This document shows positions 45,927 to 57,210 of a stretch of 64,000 nt of DNA, piece by piece (position 1 is the first letter of the stretch; every line of letters begins with the position of its first letter). The position numbers were made by a program, and so were the translations under genes. The DNA comes from Stromatinia cepivora (Eukaryota; Ascomycota; Leotiomycetes; Helotiales; Sclerotiniaceae), in NCBI GenBank assembly GCA_014898415.1, contig RCTD01000006.1, positions 1,426,001-1,490,000 on the forward strand, given 5' to 3'. The notes beneath the pieces are model-generated. The model made no database searches and was not told where the DNA came from. It was given only the letters and a program-made list of their open reading frames with translations.

Positions 45927-47307
45927 AAAAGAAGGAGAACGATAATATAAAGGCAAAAGAATAATTTCTTTCTTCTTTTTGATCTTTAATATCATTTTTA
46001 TTATAATTCTATATCCCTATTTGGATTATACAATCAATGATCAATATACTATGAAAATAGAGAATGAATGAAGAATTTATTTTCGAATTTTGCTAATAAA
46101 CAATAATATAATAATCTACCAAAAGATAAAGGAAAATTAGTAAGGGAATATATAGATGAATATTATAATTCCAATATTAACGATTATTCGATTTAGAAGA
46201 ATCAATAAAGCATTTATTATAGAAATTATATCTTTCAATGATTAACGATTTTATATATCAAATATATAAATAATCGCTCCTTTCTTTATGATTCCTTTTA
46301 TCTCTTATTTTGATTAAAGAATTAACAACTTTTGATAATCTTTTTTCTTTTTCTTCTTTATCTGATTCATTGTTTGAAAAACTTAATATTGAAGAATCGA
46401 ATAGATTGTTATTATTAAATAAAGAAACCCTCCCTCTTTTCTTTTCTTTATTAAACAATTTTTGCTTTAATAATTACAAATATAGGATTAATAAAACCTT
46501 TCAATTATATAATAAAATTCAAGAATGAAATCTACCTTCAAATTACTATTTGAACTTATAATAAATAATTAATTACAACAAATAATAATTTCTTCAATAA
46601 AAAAAAGCGATTTCTGAAACAGATAATTATATATTATTTTAGAAGCAAATTTAGTTAAATTATACTTCTAAAGATCGATATTTTGATTTGTTATCTGTAC
46701 TAAATTCATAAATTTTTTTTACTCGATTTATTGATTCTTCGAAGAAGTATTAAGATCTTCTTTATATTCGATTCTTTTAAAACTTTCTTTTCAATCGTTA
46801 TTTGTCTAATACAATTGAAATTCACTTGTTTAATCCTTTTAGACCCCGAAATCTTAAATATAATAATAATCAATAAGAATTTAATTAAAACAAAAATGAA
46901 AATACAAAAAAAGGATCTATATACCTTTAAAAATTCATTCATTTTACTTCATCATCACGATTAATATATTATAATCTAGCAACTATATATATTCTCAATT
47001 GCTATATTACAGAATCGATTATTCATCTATATTCTCCCAACAGAAAACTTTCTTTTTATTGTTCAAAATCTTGATTTCGAAGAATATCGTAGATAGCAAA
47101 TCAAAGATCAAAAGAAATTTGCGATTTATATATAATCAAATTCTTTTCTATTCCAAAAGTACCAGAATCATTTCAAATTTATATATTATATTATTTTTTT
47201 GTTGATATCTGCTTATAATCGTTTTGTATATTCATTTATGAATTATATGAATTGTTATTTTCTATACTTTTCCATTTATTTCAGATCGCTTTTTGATTTA
47301 AAGAATG

Positions 47308-47616
47308 TATTATGGAAAGCTTTATAATTCTTTATATTTTATAAAGAATCAAAGTGTATACTTTTCAATCGGAATGAAGGATTTACTAGCCTTTACCAAT
47401 CTATCAATTGATAAAGTGATCCTGATATCCTAATAAACAAAGATCTAGTTTAATTAAAGTGTATATTGGTTAGATAATTATTCATTTGTTCTATATATAC
47501 AGCTCTTGATTCATATAATCAAGGGCAAGTCATTCAATTCTTTTACTCTACCAATTATATATACCATTTATTCCCCGATCCCTGAAAGTGCTCTGTAATC
47601 ATACTATCCCGTGATA
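47308..47616 (+). repeat. 3' LTR of Copia copy 1
   Basis: 309 bp, begins TATTATGGAAAGC, ends CCCGTGATA, followed by AATAC, the target duplication that also precedes 27442. Confidence 0.94.
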
Positions 47617-47621
47617 AATAC

Positions 47622-49234
47622 AAAATATATTAATATTAAAAACAAATAATAAAATCTTGAAAAGATTTAGATATTTCTTAATAATTTGATTAAACAGAAT
47701 CGAGAATAAATTTTCATTATTTTATATAAATCGATTTATTTATTATTTAATTTCTTTATTTTTTTTTAAAAAAATCCCCATATTTTTAATATTAATATAA
47801 ACTTTTTTTTATATATAATATAATGAATTTGATTTATTCCTATTTATATATAAATGAAGATAGATTATTGAAGAAAAAGATATGAAAATGGAGGAAATGT
47901 AAATATTTGATAGTAAAGTGAAGATGATATATTTTTAATAATATATTAGAGTAAATAAATTATATAAGGATTTTTAAATATAAATATTTTAATTTTTTAA
48001 TATGGATATAAATCTGTTTTGTTTTTATAATATATTTTGATAATATTATTTTTTTATTCTTTGTTATTGTTGTAATAATGATATATTTTCTTTTTCGTAG
48101 TTTTTTAAATACTTTTTGATATATATTAAGTTTTGTAAAGCTTTTTATATATTTTTTATTGATTGATAATCTTTTTATTATATTAGATATTATATTCTTT
48201 ATTCTTTTTTTTTATAAATTAATATTTTTTGGTTTTATATTCTATATATCTTTCGATTTCTTTAGGAGATGGGGGATCGATAATATCTTTGTATTCAAAT
48301 TATAGTTTGAATAACGAAATATAAAAAATATTATGTATTTTATATAATAATAGAAATGCTAATTTGTATATTTATTTATTATTTATAATATTGATGATAA
48401 TGAAGGGGTTTATAAAATGATCGAAGAATTTCTTTTTGGATTATAGTTGTTTGATATTTTTATTATCGATATGAAATTGTTGAGGTAAATTTTTTTGGTT
48501 ATTCTTTGATTTTTTCCTTGTTGAGTTATTCCAAATTTCTGTTAATTTTGTTTTTTTCTGATTTAATGATTTGATATACTCCTGTATAATAGATATCCTT
48601 TCTTCGGTATTGATATTCTCATTAATATAATTAAATATAGGTAAATATTTATATATTATTTTAAAAAATATTTTATTAATCATATTATATTATATTGTAT
48701 TATAAATGAATTTCGTTAGGAATAATAATGATATTTAATTATTTTATTTTTAATTAGTGTAACAAACAATATAATGAATTAAGTTTTAATTTTATTATTT
48801 TATTTAGTTATTAATTTGTAAATATAATATTATTGATAATTTGAAATATATTCTTAAATAGAAAAGCAAATTCCCTTAAAATTTGTTTGCGAATTGTAAT
48901 TCTCGATCTGAAATCATTTCTTTTGATATATCGAAATCTTTAAAAATATATTGAAATAAAACTTTTGTTAATTTAGATAAAATTATTGTTTTATTGATTG
49001 GAATATATCAAACAAATTTTGTATATTTATCGATAATAATAAGAATAATATTATATATATATTTATTTATTTTTGAAGAAGGTAGATTTATAATAAAATC
49101 TATTGTTATTTCTTTTCAAAGATTAAAAGGAAATAATAAAGTTTGTAATTCGCTATAAGATTGATAATGTTTCATAATTATTCATTGGTAGATAATATAT
49201 ATTTATATATATCTTTTTATATTTTTTATTATAT
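47622..49234 (-). pseudogene. Gypsy G2 integrase and chromodomain, inactivated (left part)
   Basis: Minus-strand reading from 49234 downward gives a Ty3/Gypsy integrase: YQSYSELQTLLFPF and ITIDFIINLPSS, then IILIIIDKYTKFV (integrase core) at about 49000-49150. The integrase C-terminal region at 48683-48441 has EERISIIQEYIKSLNQKKTKLTEIW and LPQQFHI. A chromodomain-like block at about 48080-48230 has YLI, KDYQS, ALQNL and KKYLKNYEKE, with the conserved tryptophans turned into stops. This is the layout of a chromovirus. The element is cut on the right by G1 and on the left by Copia copy 1. Confidence 0.75.
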
Positions 49235-49526
49235 TGTGAAAGAGGTAGGTCGAGATACGTGCGTCCCGATAGCACGCTGCGAGGGGAAATAGGAATTGGA
49301 ATTGATCAGATTATATTGTAAAGGCTTCAAGTAGTAAAACTAGTAGGTTTAGATAATGGTTTGGGTTATATATAAATAAAATACAAAAAGATTAGTAGAA
49401 AAACGATTAATTTTTTTCAAGAAGAAGAGAGTAGAATCTTTTCTTATATCTAATTACAAAGAATTATGTGATTATATGATTACAAATTAGCTATATATTA
49501 GCCTTTGATATTCTAACTTTCTTATA
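49235..49526 (-). repeat. 3' LTR of Gypsy G1
   Basis: 292 bp; keeps GC-containing sequence such as CGAGATACGTGCGTCCCG, so it is less mutated than the partner LTR in its first 70 bases. Confidence 0.92.
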
Positions 49527-49529
49527 CCC

Positions 49530-52500
49530 TTTCTTTCCCCAGAATATATATTTTATTTAGTTTTAGAATAGTTATAAAAGGTAAAAACCAAAAAGATCAA
49601 AAGACAATTAGATTAGGGAAAACCAATTAGAATATCAACAAATTAAAACAATGAGCAATTTTTAAAACCGTTTTAAAAAAACAATATATTCTAGATTCTT
49701 ATTGATCCAAATCTGCTTTTATTATCTTTTTATCAAATTCTATAGAAATTTCAAGTTCCTAAAAAGCATCCTCATTATTCTTTCTATCTCCGGTTTTTTT
49801 TGAATGTTTAGTTGGATACTTTATAACGAACTTTATATTTGTAATCGGATTTTTTGATGATTCCTAAATACGATTTGAATAGCGAATAGGGATTTTTGAT
49901 ATTACAAGCTTTTATTTAATATTGAAGGGATGATTCTTTCTTTTATTATTAAATCTTGTAGGAGATTTCTTTACTAAGAAATGATTTATTTATTCTTCAT
50001 TTGGTTTACGATCTGTATTAGGGATTGAAGTAATACTTTATATTCCAGAAGATTCAACTGAGGATGGATTGGATAGCATTGTAAATTGATTTTGAATCAA
50101 TTTTCGTTTTGTGATTTCTTTTCCTTTTTCAATAAATTTCTTTGATATAGATTGAGATTTTCCAGTAGGGGATTTTTTATCAATTAAATTCACGATTTCC
50201 CAATTACTAACGTTTTCTTTATTAGGGAATTCATTATCTTCGAGATTCTTATTACAAAGAGTTTCTTATTTTTGTAAAGGTATATTATAATCTGCAAATA
50301 ATGATCGATCTCTTTATTGTTTTTCTTTGTTTTGGAATATTTCAAATTAGATAACCAAATCCGTTATTACAAAATTATATTATCGTTTATACTAAAACTC
50401 GAATTCATTATTATTAATTTCGAGCAATCTGTTTGTTATTCTTTTTACAATATTAAAATCCCAAGATAAATATTCTAAAAGGATTATAGAAAGATAATCT
50501 TATAGAATAAAATTGATATTAAAAGAAAAGGGTTGGGGGATATAAAGATCTTCTTTATTAAATTCGTTTAATTCAAAAAAAACAATTTGATTTTGAAAAG
50601 ATCTTTAAAGATTTTTGTAAAAGCTATTACCCTTTATATTCTTTTTATCCGAAATTATAATTAAATAGAAAATCGATATCAAAATCAATCCATAGAATTC
50701 AGAAAAACTGGTATATTTCAAAATGGTATCTAATCGAATTACAATTATTCAGGATTCAGACCTAAATAGGATTCTCCAATAAAACTAATTCTTTTGTTCG
50801 GTTTTCTGGAAAGTTTTCCTTTTTGTTGCTTAATCAAAATTATATTATAATTGATAAATGAAAGAATATTTCTTTAAGAATTCCTAAATTAAATTATCGT
50901 TGCCATCTAACTTATAAAAAGCAAGGATTTGATATTCTTTATAGAAGCTTTTAATCGATTCCCCTGATTTAGAAAAATCGACCACAATAATCATTCTTTT
51001 TGAAACTTCTTTTCATTTACTCTTGAAAATTAAATAGAAAAGGTTAGAAAAGGAATAATAAAGATTAAACTTTTTATTATAATCAAGAAAATATAATACA
51101 AGCAAAGGTATTAATACAAAACGGAATTCTTTATCCTTCCAAATATAGATAACAGTATATTATAAAGTAGGATTATATTTTAAAAAGAATTGAATGATCG
51201 AAAAATAATAATTCGGAAATGAATCTTTTTTAAAGATTCTATAGAAATACTATTTATAGATAATGAAAATATCTTTATAAACATTTTGTAAATCGAATCT
51301 ATCTTTTTGTTCGAAGATATATTGAAACGAAGGGATATATAGGGTAAATTGATTCTCAAAAAATTCTTTGTTTAATGATTCTAATAGAAGAAGATTATTT
51401 TTAAAAACTTTATTAAAATCAAGAAAATAAAAACTCTTTATTAAGTTGAATCGATTAAGGCCGAGGATTTGCTTTGATCGTTCCAGAATTAAGGATTGAT
51501 GCAGATGGAATTAAGAATAGAATGCCTTTATCAACTTTATTTCGTTAATACACTTTCGGTTCCTGACAATAATAACCAATCTGTTTCGTAGTTCCTTAAC
51601 CGAAATATATTTCGACTTTAGATTGAGGAGCTTTGCCAGGATATGCAAATGATATATGTATGGAGTATCTGTAGTGATTTGCTTTCCCAATGATGCGATA
51701 ATTTTCCATTTTACTTGATTGATAATATATTTATTGTTTATTAAAGAGTATCATTCCTTTTTAAACTGGTAATCTAAATCGTAAAAATAGCTTTTCAATT
51801 CCTATAAAGAATTTAAGATTGTTTTAAAATTGTTGAAGGTTGAATCGTTATTATTTAAAACAAGTTCAATATTATAATCAACTAGAATAAATAAATAAAA
51901 AGGGGCTTTTTTTGAAAAATCAAAATGATAATCTTTCTTTTCCTATTTATCGATATTCGTGGTTATAAACTCCGAAATTGATATAATCACTTAGGAATAA
52001 AGAAGTCGATATACACAAAGGGTATCTAATATAATAATTATTTCTAATTATTCTTTAATATTGGATTCCTTTTCATTATTATTATTGTTGAAAAATACCG
52101 GAATAATTTCTGTAGTAATCATTTCATAGATAAATTTATCTTTTTGTTGAATTTCGAAGGGATTTTCGTTTTTATGATATTCTTTTAGAAATTCAAGATT
52201 ATCGAGAGTAGATCTATAAGTTCTAAAGATAAGATTTTGTACAAAATTATAAGGAAAAGGTATTCAATCTTTTTTATTCTTTGTATCGGTTTTCGTAATG
52301 AATCTATATATAATACGGAAATCTGTAGAATTATATTTTTTTAGCTTTTTTACCTTTCTTTCATATAAGGTATTCGATTATATACCCGTTTAAAAACTTT
52401 ATAAGGATTTGAAGGCTGAAACGAAAAATATAATAAGTTATATTCGTTTTTGTTGAAATATTATTTAAATTTATATTTTCCGATTAGAAATGGGCAAAAA

Positions 52501-53270
52501 CTTTTCTTTAAATAATTGTTCAAATTCTTTCAAGATTTTTAAAATCTTCTTTGGTTTTATTATAATATTATTCAACAAATTGAATTATATTATTATTTTT
52601 AATAAAATAATCGGTTTTAAAGAAATCAATTGTTTTATAAAGCTTTTGATCTTTGATCTGATTTTTTATTTTATTTGCAAAATCTTTAATAAGATCAATA
52701 ATATTTATAAAGTAATTGAGCTATTATTCAAAAATATTGTATTTTTCTTTAACTTCAAAAGTTTCAATAAATACAAATATTTTGATTTTGTTGTTGAAGG
52801 AATGATTTTTGTATTGGATAAGAAAAGGGGTATTATTGTTAATAGAATGGGAGGTTATAATCTGATTAGATCTTTTTTTAGATATTATATCAAAATTTAA
52901 ATAAAAGTTTGTATAAATAATAAAATAAATATAAATAAAGAATTGATAACTTTAAATCAAGTTATTAAAAAGAATAGATTTAAAAAGAAAATATTGAATT
53001 ATTCAAGTATTATTCAGGAATTGTTTGTAAATTGTTCAAAAGCAAGATTAATGGTATAATAAGTTTTTTCAAAAAGGATTCAAACATTTTCCTTCTTTTA
53101 AGGATTATAAGGTTTTCCTTATCGAATTTCTTAATTGATAATCAGAAGTTTGTAGCAATAATTTCTTTTCGGTTTGTTATATTTGCTCTTTTCCTTTTAG
53201 TTTTATATTGTTTTATAATTAGATAAAGAATAATCTTTAGTTATTTGTTATCTTTTGTTTAGAAGATTAT
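49530..53270 (-). other. Long post-integrase region of G1
   Basis: 3.7 kb between the integrase C-terminus and the 3' LTR. Minus-strand translation from about 52260 to 49560 reads as protein-like sequence interrupted by transition-type stops (for example blocks with EFPNKENVSNWEIVNLIDKK, SPTGKSQSI, NTDRKPNEE). It ends in a Lys/Pro-rich segment. I recognise no domain. A 136-codon plus-strand ORF at 52490-52900 is antisense to it and rich in Phe/Ile/Asn, so probably not real. The region may be an accessory third ORF or an old nested insertion. Confidence 0.45.
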
Positions 53271-54500
53271 GGATATTTAGAAATTCGGTTTTTTTGGTTT
53301 ATCTATTTATACAAATCTTTAGAATTGTTATCTACAAAGAAATCTGAATATAAGATATATTTCTTGAAACAGATATTTATATAGATTCTATCAAATAGAA
53401 TATTATTTATTTCTTCAAAGATATATATAAAAAGATTTTTAAACTTTTTTATTATTTTATAAAATCTATATTATTTGAAAATAAATTTTGTATTGCAAGA
53501 TATATCGATTTTTGATTAGGAATTGTAATATAAAATTATATCTTCAATTCGAATATTCTTATCTAATGTTTTATGATCAAAATTATATCGAAATTTATTA
53601 TCTTTTTTGTAATATTATTTGTAAAGGATTATTTCCTTAATATTTTTATTTAGTATTTTTAATTGTTATATTTTAGTGATCAATAAATCTTCCTGGGTTT
53701 GTATACTTTTTTAATCAAGGATCCTTCAAATTGTATATATAGTTTCAAAAGGCAATACAGTTTTTTGTTTATAGATTAATTCAAATGGTGTTTTGTTTAT
53801 CGGTTTGTGAATTGAGATATGATTAATGAATAATATTGTTTTCAATTATTCAGATTATTTATATCCTTTTTGTAACAAACGGGAAAATGCTTTCGCGATA
53901 GGATAATGATCTCTTTTCATTATTTTATTGGTTTGTGGATAATAGACTGATATCTTGATTTTGTTGATTCTGTACTTTTCGTAATAAGTAAATATAATAT
54001 CTTTATTCTTAGGCTCTTTATTCATAATGATTTTTTCAAAAAGATTATAACGATAGATTATTTTATAAAGGAATTTGGCAATCGTTTCCGAGGTAGTATT
54101 CTACAAGGTTTTAATTTCTATTTAATCATTCAGATCTTCTTGTAGAACAACAAAGCATTTGAATTTATAATCGTTAGGTATTTTTGTAATATTCATATCA
54201 ATTTTATACCAAATATCTGAAGTTCAAATGATAATCATTAATTCATTTGATTATTTGGATAATCTGAATTAACAAACGGAACAAGAAATCATCCAATTTT
54301 TCATATCCTTATATATCCCATTCCATCAATAATAATTGTATATTTTAGTATATAATGATTCTAGATCTTTGTGATCCAATTCTTTATATATTCGAACCAT
54401 AATTTTTGCCTTTTCGATTAAATCGTTATCTGCTATTATATAAACGGGAAGTAATCTGTTTCCCCGGATTCTGAATAGATAGCGATCCTTTATATAAAAA
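53270..54500 (-). pseudogene. G1 integrase, inactivated
   Basis: Minus-strand domains in order are a zinc-binding part with MKNWMISCSVC (about 54250-54340), the core ending with ISVYYPQTNKIMKRDHY (about 53900-53950), KTPFELIYKQKTVLPFET and a GPY-like C-terminal segment at about 53400-53450. This is a Ty3/Gypsy integrase. Stops and Asp/Glu losses make it inactive. Confidence 0.8.
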
Positions 54501-54639
54501 TTAAAAATTTCTTTTTTGAAAGTTTGCTAATCCTTTATTGGTATATTTTTAGGTTTCCATAATATAATGATATACTAAACAATTATTTGTATTCTTTCAT
54601 TTCTGCTTTCCAAAATTTAAGATGATCTTAAAATTTTGG

Positions 54640-56250
54640 AGCTATTTATATTTATTATTGGATCTATCTATAATGAATTCAGATCTACAATAATCGAATT
54701 ATCAATATCTTTTTTAAATTTTTTGTTAATATTATCTAAAACAATTCGCGATTATTATAATAGGGTATTTATAACAATATTTTTGTTTTCAGAAATATAT
54801 TTGATATTAAAGTCGAAAAGTCTGATTTAAATAATCCATTTTATGATTAAAGTATTAAATAGATCTGTAATTGCTTTATTTAATTGAGCTATAAATATAT
54901 TCATATTAATTTCTAAAAGGAAATGAATATTATAAAGATCTTTTTTGTATTTTTGCAGAGCTTTAAATATTCCTTTATATTCTCTTTTAGTGGTATTATA
55001 GTTTTGTTTAGTATAATTCTATATATTACTTTTATACCTAGCAATAATATAAGATTTATCATTATATATTTGATTTAGAATAATTTCTCATTCTATTAAA
55101 CTAATATCGACAACGAATATAATGATTCTGGCTTCAGATGAATAAATCAATAAAAAAAGGATTGGGGCCGAAATTAATTTATCTTTTAACAAGATCATTA
55201 TAATATTATAATTAATGGTCCAAATGAATTTTATATTTTTCTTTAATAATGTATAGAGAGATTTCATAATAATAGCGAAATTCTTTATTCAAAGTCAATA
55301 AAAGATATATATTCCAAGGAATATTCTAATTTTATAATTGTTCGAGTAAGATGGTTATTTAAGTATCTTAATGATTTTAATAGTATCGGGATTTCTTCCT
55401 TTAGAATTGGTATAATAATTTATAATTCGGATTCTATTATAATATTATTTGGATTTGATATCAATAATGCATCCTATATATTCAATATATTCTATTATAA
55501 CATTCAGGTTTTTCAAATGCTCGATAACGAACTTTCTTAATCCAGGTTCAATTTCAGCTTTATTATATCGAATTCTAGGACCCTTAATTCCAATATTATC
55601 CAAATAAGGTATAATAATGTTAAATATGATATCCTATAATATCCTTGATATAATCCTTACAAATTGAGTAATTGAATTAATAACCTCTTATAGTAAAATA
55701 ATGAACTTTATTAAATCAAAAGGGATCATAACAGTAATGATATCTCTACTCTTCTTATCTAGAGATATTTGATTATATTTAGAGAAGAAATTAATCAAGG
55801 ATATTAATAAGTATTCAATTATTTGTTCGACAAATTCCTTTAAGTTTGGAAGTATATTTATATCTCGTAAGATTACAGTATTTGTTTTTGTTATTACAAC
55901 AACGATATAATACTTACTAATTTTGCTCTTTTTAATTAAATACCAAAGATTTCAATATAATCCTTTTCCTTTCTTTAATATATCTTATTTGATACAATCT
56001 TTTATCATTTCGATAATTATTAATAAAAGGGCTTTAGGGGGTATAAAACCAGGAGCTTGTCAAACCTTATATAGTATTGTCTTAATAATCTATAACAGAA
56101 TAATTGAAGGTTTGACATTGCCAGTTTTTATTCAATCAAAAATTAATACTATTTTTCAATTCTATAATAATGCAAAAAAGAAATTCTTTTTCATATTCCC
56201 AAAGTATATCTCCAATATCTAACAATGTTAAATATTCTTGTATCAATCAG
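54640..56250 (-). pseudogene. G1 reverse transcriptase and RNase H, inactivated
   Basis: RT at about 56250-55500 with LISLINFFSKYNQISLD, VMIPFDLIKFIILLQ and the catalytic box YLDN (55594-55605; YLDD expected), followed by IGIKGPRIRY. RNase H at about 55250-54650 has FVVDIS (from an AVDAS-type motif), KREYKGIFKALQKYKKDLY and the ENKNIVINTLL block (from VADALSR-type). The LLQGATNSVAQF-type region is characteristic of a fungal Gypsy subgroup I recognise by pattern only. Confidence 0.85.
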
Positions 56251-56901
56251 AAACCTTCAGATCTGGTATCGAAATATAATATTAAATATTTCGAAAAGGG
56301 ATCTGATAATTGATATTTAGAATATTTTGTATATTCCAATTTCAGTCAATTAAGATCATCTTTTAGGATTTTTCTATCAATATATTTTGTTTCGTTTGAA
56401 GGTTTTATTTCATCTTTTTTTTTTTATATATATTATTGATTAAAACAAGAATTTCGGATTTGATATTGATTAATTTCTTCTAGGCATTGTTTTTTACTTT
56501 AAATTTTTCTAAATCGAAATGAATATTATTAGTAGTAAAGTATTCCTGAAATCCTTTTAATTCCGAATCCTTAATATTATCAAATATATCTTTGATATCA
56601 AAATCAAAATCAATATAAATAATATTTATATTGAATTTTATAGAATTTAAAATCGTCTTAAAATTTGGGATATTAATTAGGAATTTTAGGAAATGGTTTT
56701 TAACGAATTCTTCAAATTTCCCTTCACTTTTGATGGTATTTAGGATTTTTGAGAAGTTACCAATATAATCCCTAGGATTTGTATTGTTTATTCTTTTCCT
56801 GGCTTTTCAAGATCAATCTTTATAACATTTGTTTTACGTTTTGATCCAATTGCCTAATAACCGGCCCTATTAATATCATTATTATTAATAATCTATATAA
56901 T

Positions 56902-57210
56902 CTATTCATCTCCTTTATATTCAAAATCGATCTTTCCTATAAACAGATATAACATCCCCAGCAGTAATAGATCTTTAGCATTATTCAAAACGAAAATATC
57001 AACAATATTCTTAACTCCTCCAAAATTGATTTCCATATCTTCAATCAATCTATATAAGATAATAACACTTCCATTAAAAATAATCATTATTGTTTTATAT
57101 TTGTATATTATAAATTCCAATTCCTTTGCAACTTCCAGATTCATTATATTGATTATCGATCCCAAATCAATAATATCACTAATCTTGATATTCTTATCTA
57201 TAAAGATCAC
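56902..57210 (-). pseudogene. G1 retropepsin-like protease fragment
   Basis: A 102-codon open segment with IIDLGSIINIMN, the mutated aspartic protease signature (DSGS expected), then LEVAKELEF, INFGGVKNIVDIFVL and LLLGMLYL (from LLLGxP/W motifs). The active-site Asp is kept but the following Ser is Leu. It lies between gag and RT on the minus strand, as expected. Confidence 0.8.

Larger units (their letters stand above)
43588..47307 (+). other. Copia copy 1 interior resumes (pol end and long 3' spacer)
   Basis: After copy 2 the copy 1 sequence resumes (TATATTAAGAATATTC, matching copy 2 at 42600) and is again interrupted by TR-GAG copy C. The spacer to the 3' LTR is ~2.0 kb in copy 1 but ~0.68 kb in copy 2; the extra part lies between about 44050 and 47090. 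It contains only short ORFs, several on the minus strand (44195-43983, 46458-46258, 46942-46706) with hydrophobic segments. Confidence 0.8.
27442..47616 (+). mobile_element. Copia (Ty1-like) element, copy 1, with nested insertions
   Basis: An LTR retrotransposon whose 309-bp LTRs lie at 27442-29431 (split by a TR-GAG element) and 47308-47616, with a perfect AATAC target duplication outside. After removing nested copies (27564-29239, 35032-43582, 44252-45926 and one duplicate target site each) it is about 8.26 kb. Gene order is gag, protease, integrase, RT, RNase H, as in Copia. Coding is destroyed by stops from transitions. The interior just after the LTR (ATTATAAATCCAATAG; copy 2 ATTATAAGCTTAATAG) is compatible with a mutated GTTATGAGCCC, a half-tRNA iMet primer site used by Copia elements. 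Compared with copy 2 it has ~1.39 kb extra before the 3' LTR. Confidence 0.93.

Noticed and set aside
52490..52900. 136-codon plus-strand ORF
   Set aside because: Antisense to the G1 element; Phe/Ile/Asn-rich composition is what AT-rich mutated DNA gives by chance.
56902..57210. A cellular aspartic protease gene
   Set aside because: Position between gag-like and RT sequence on the same strand and the retropepsin-type motif make it part of Gypsy G1.
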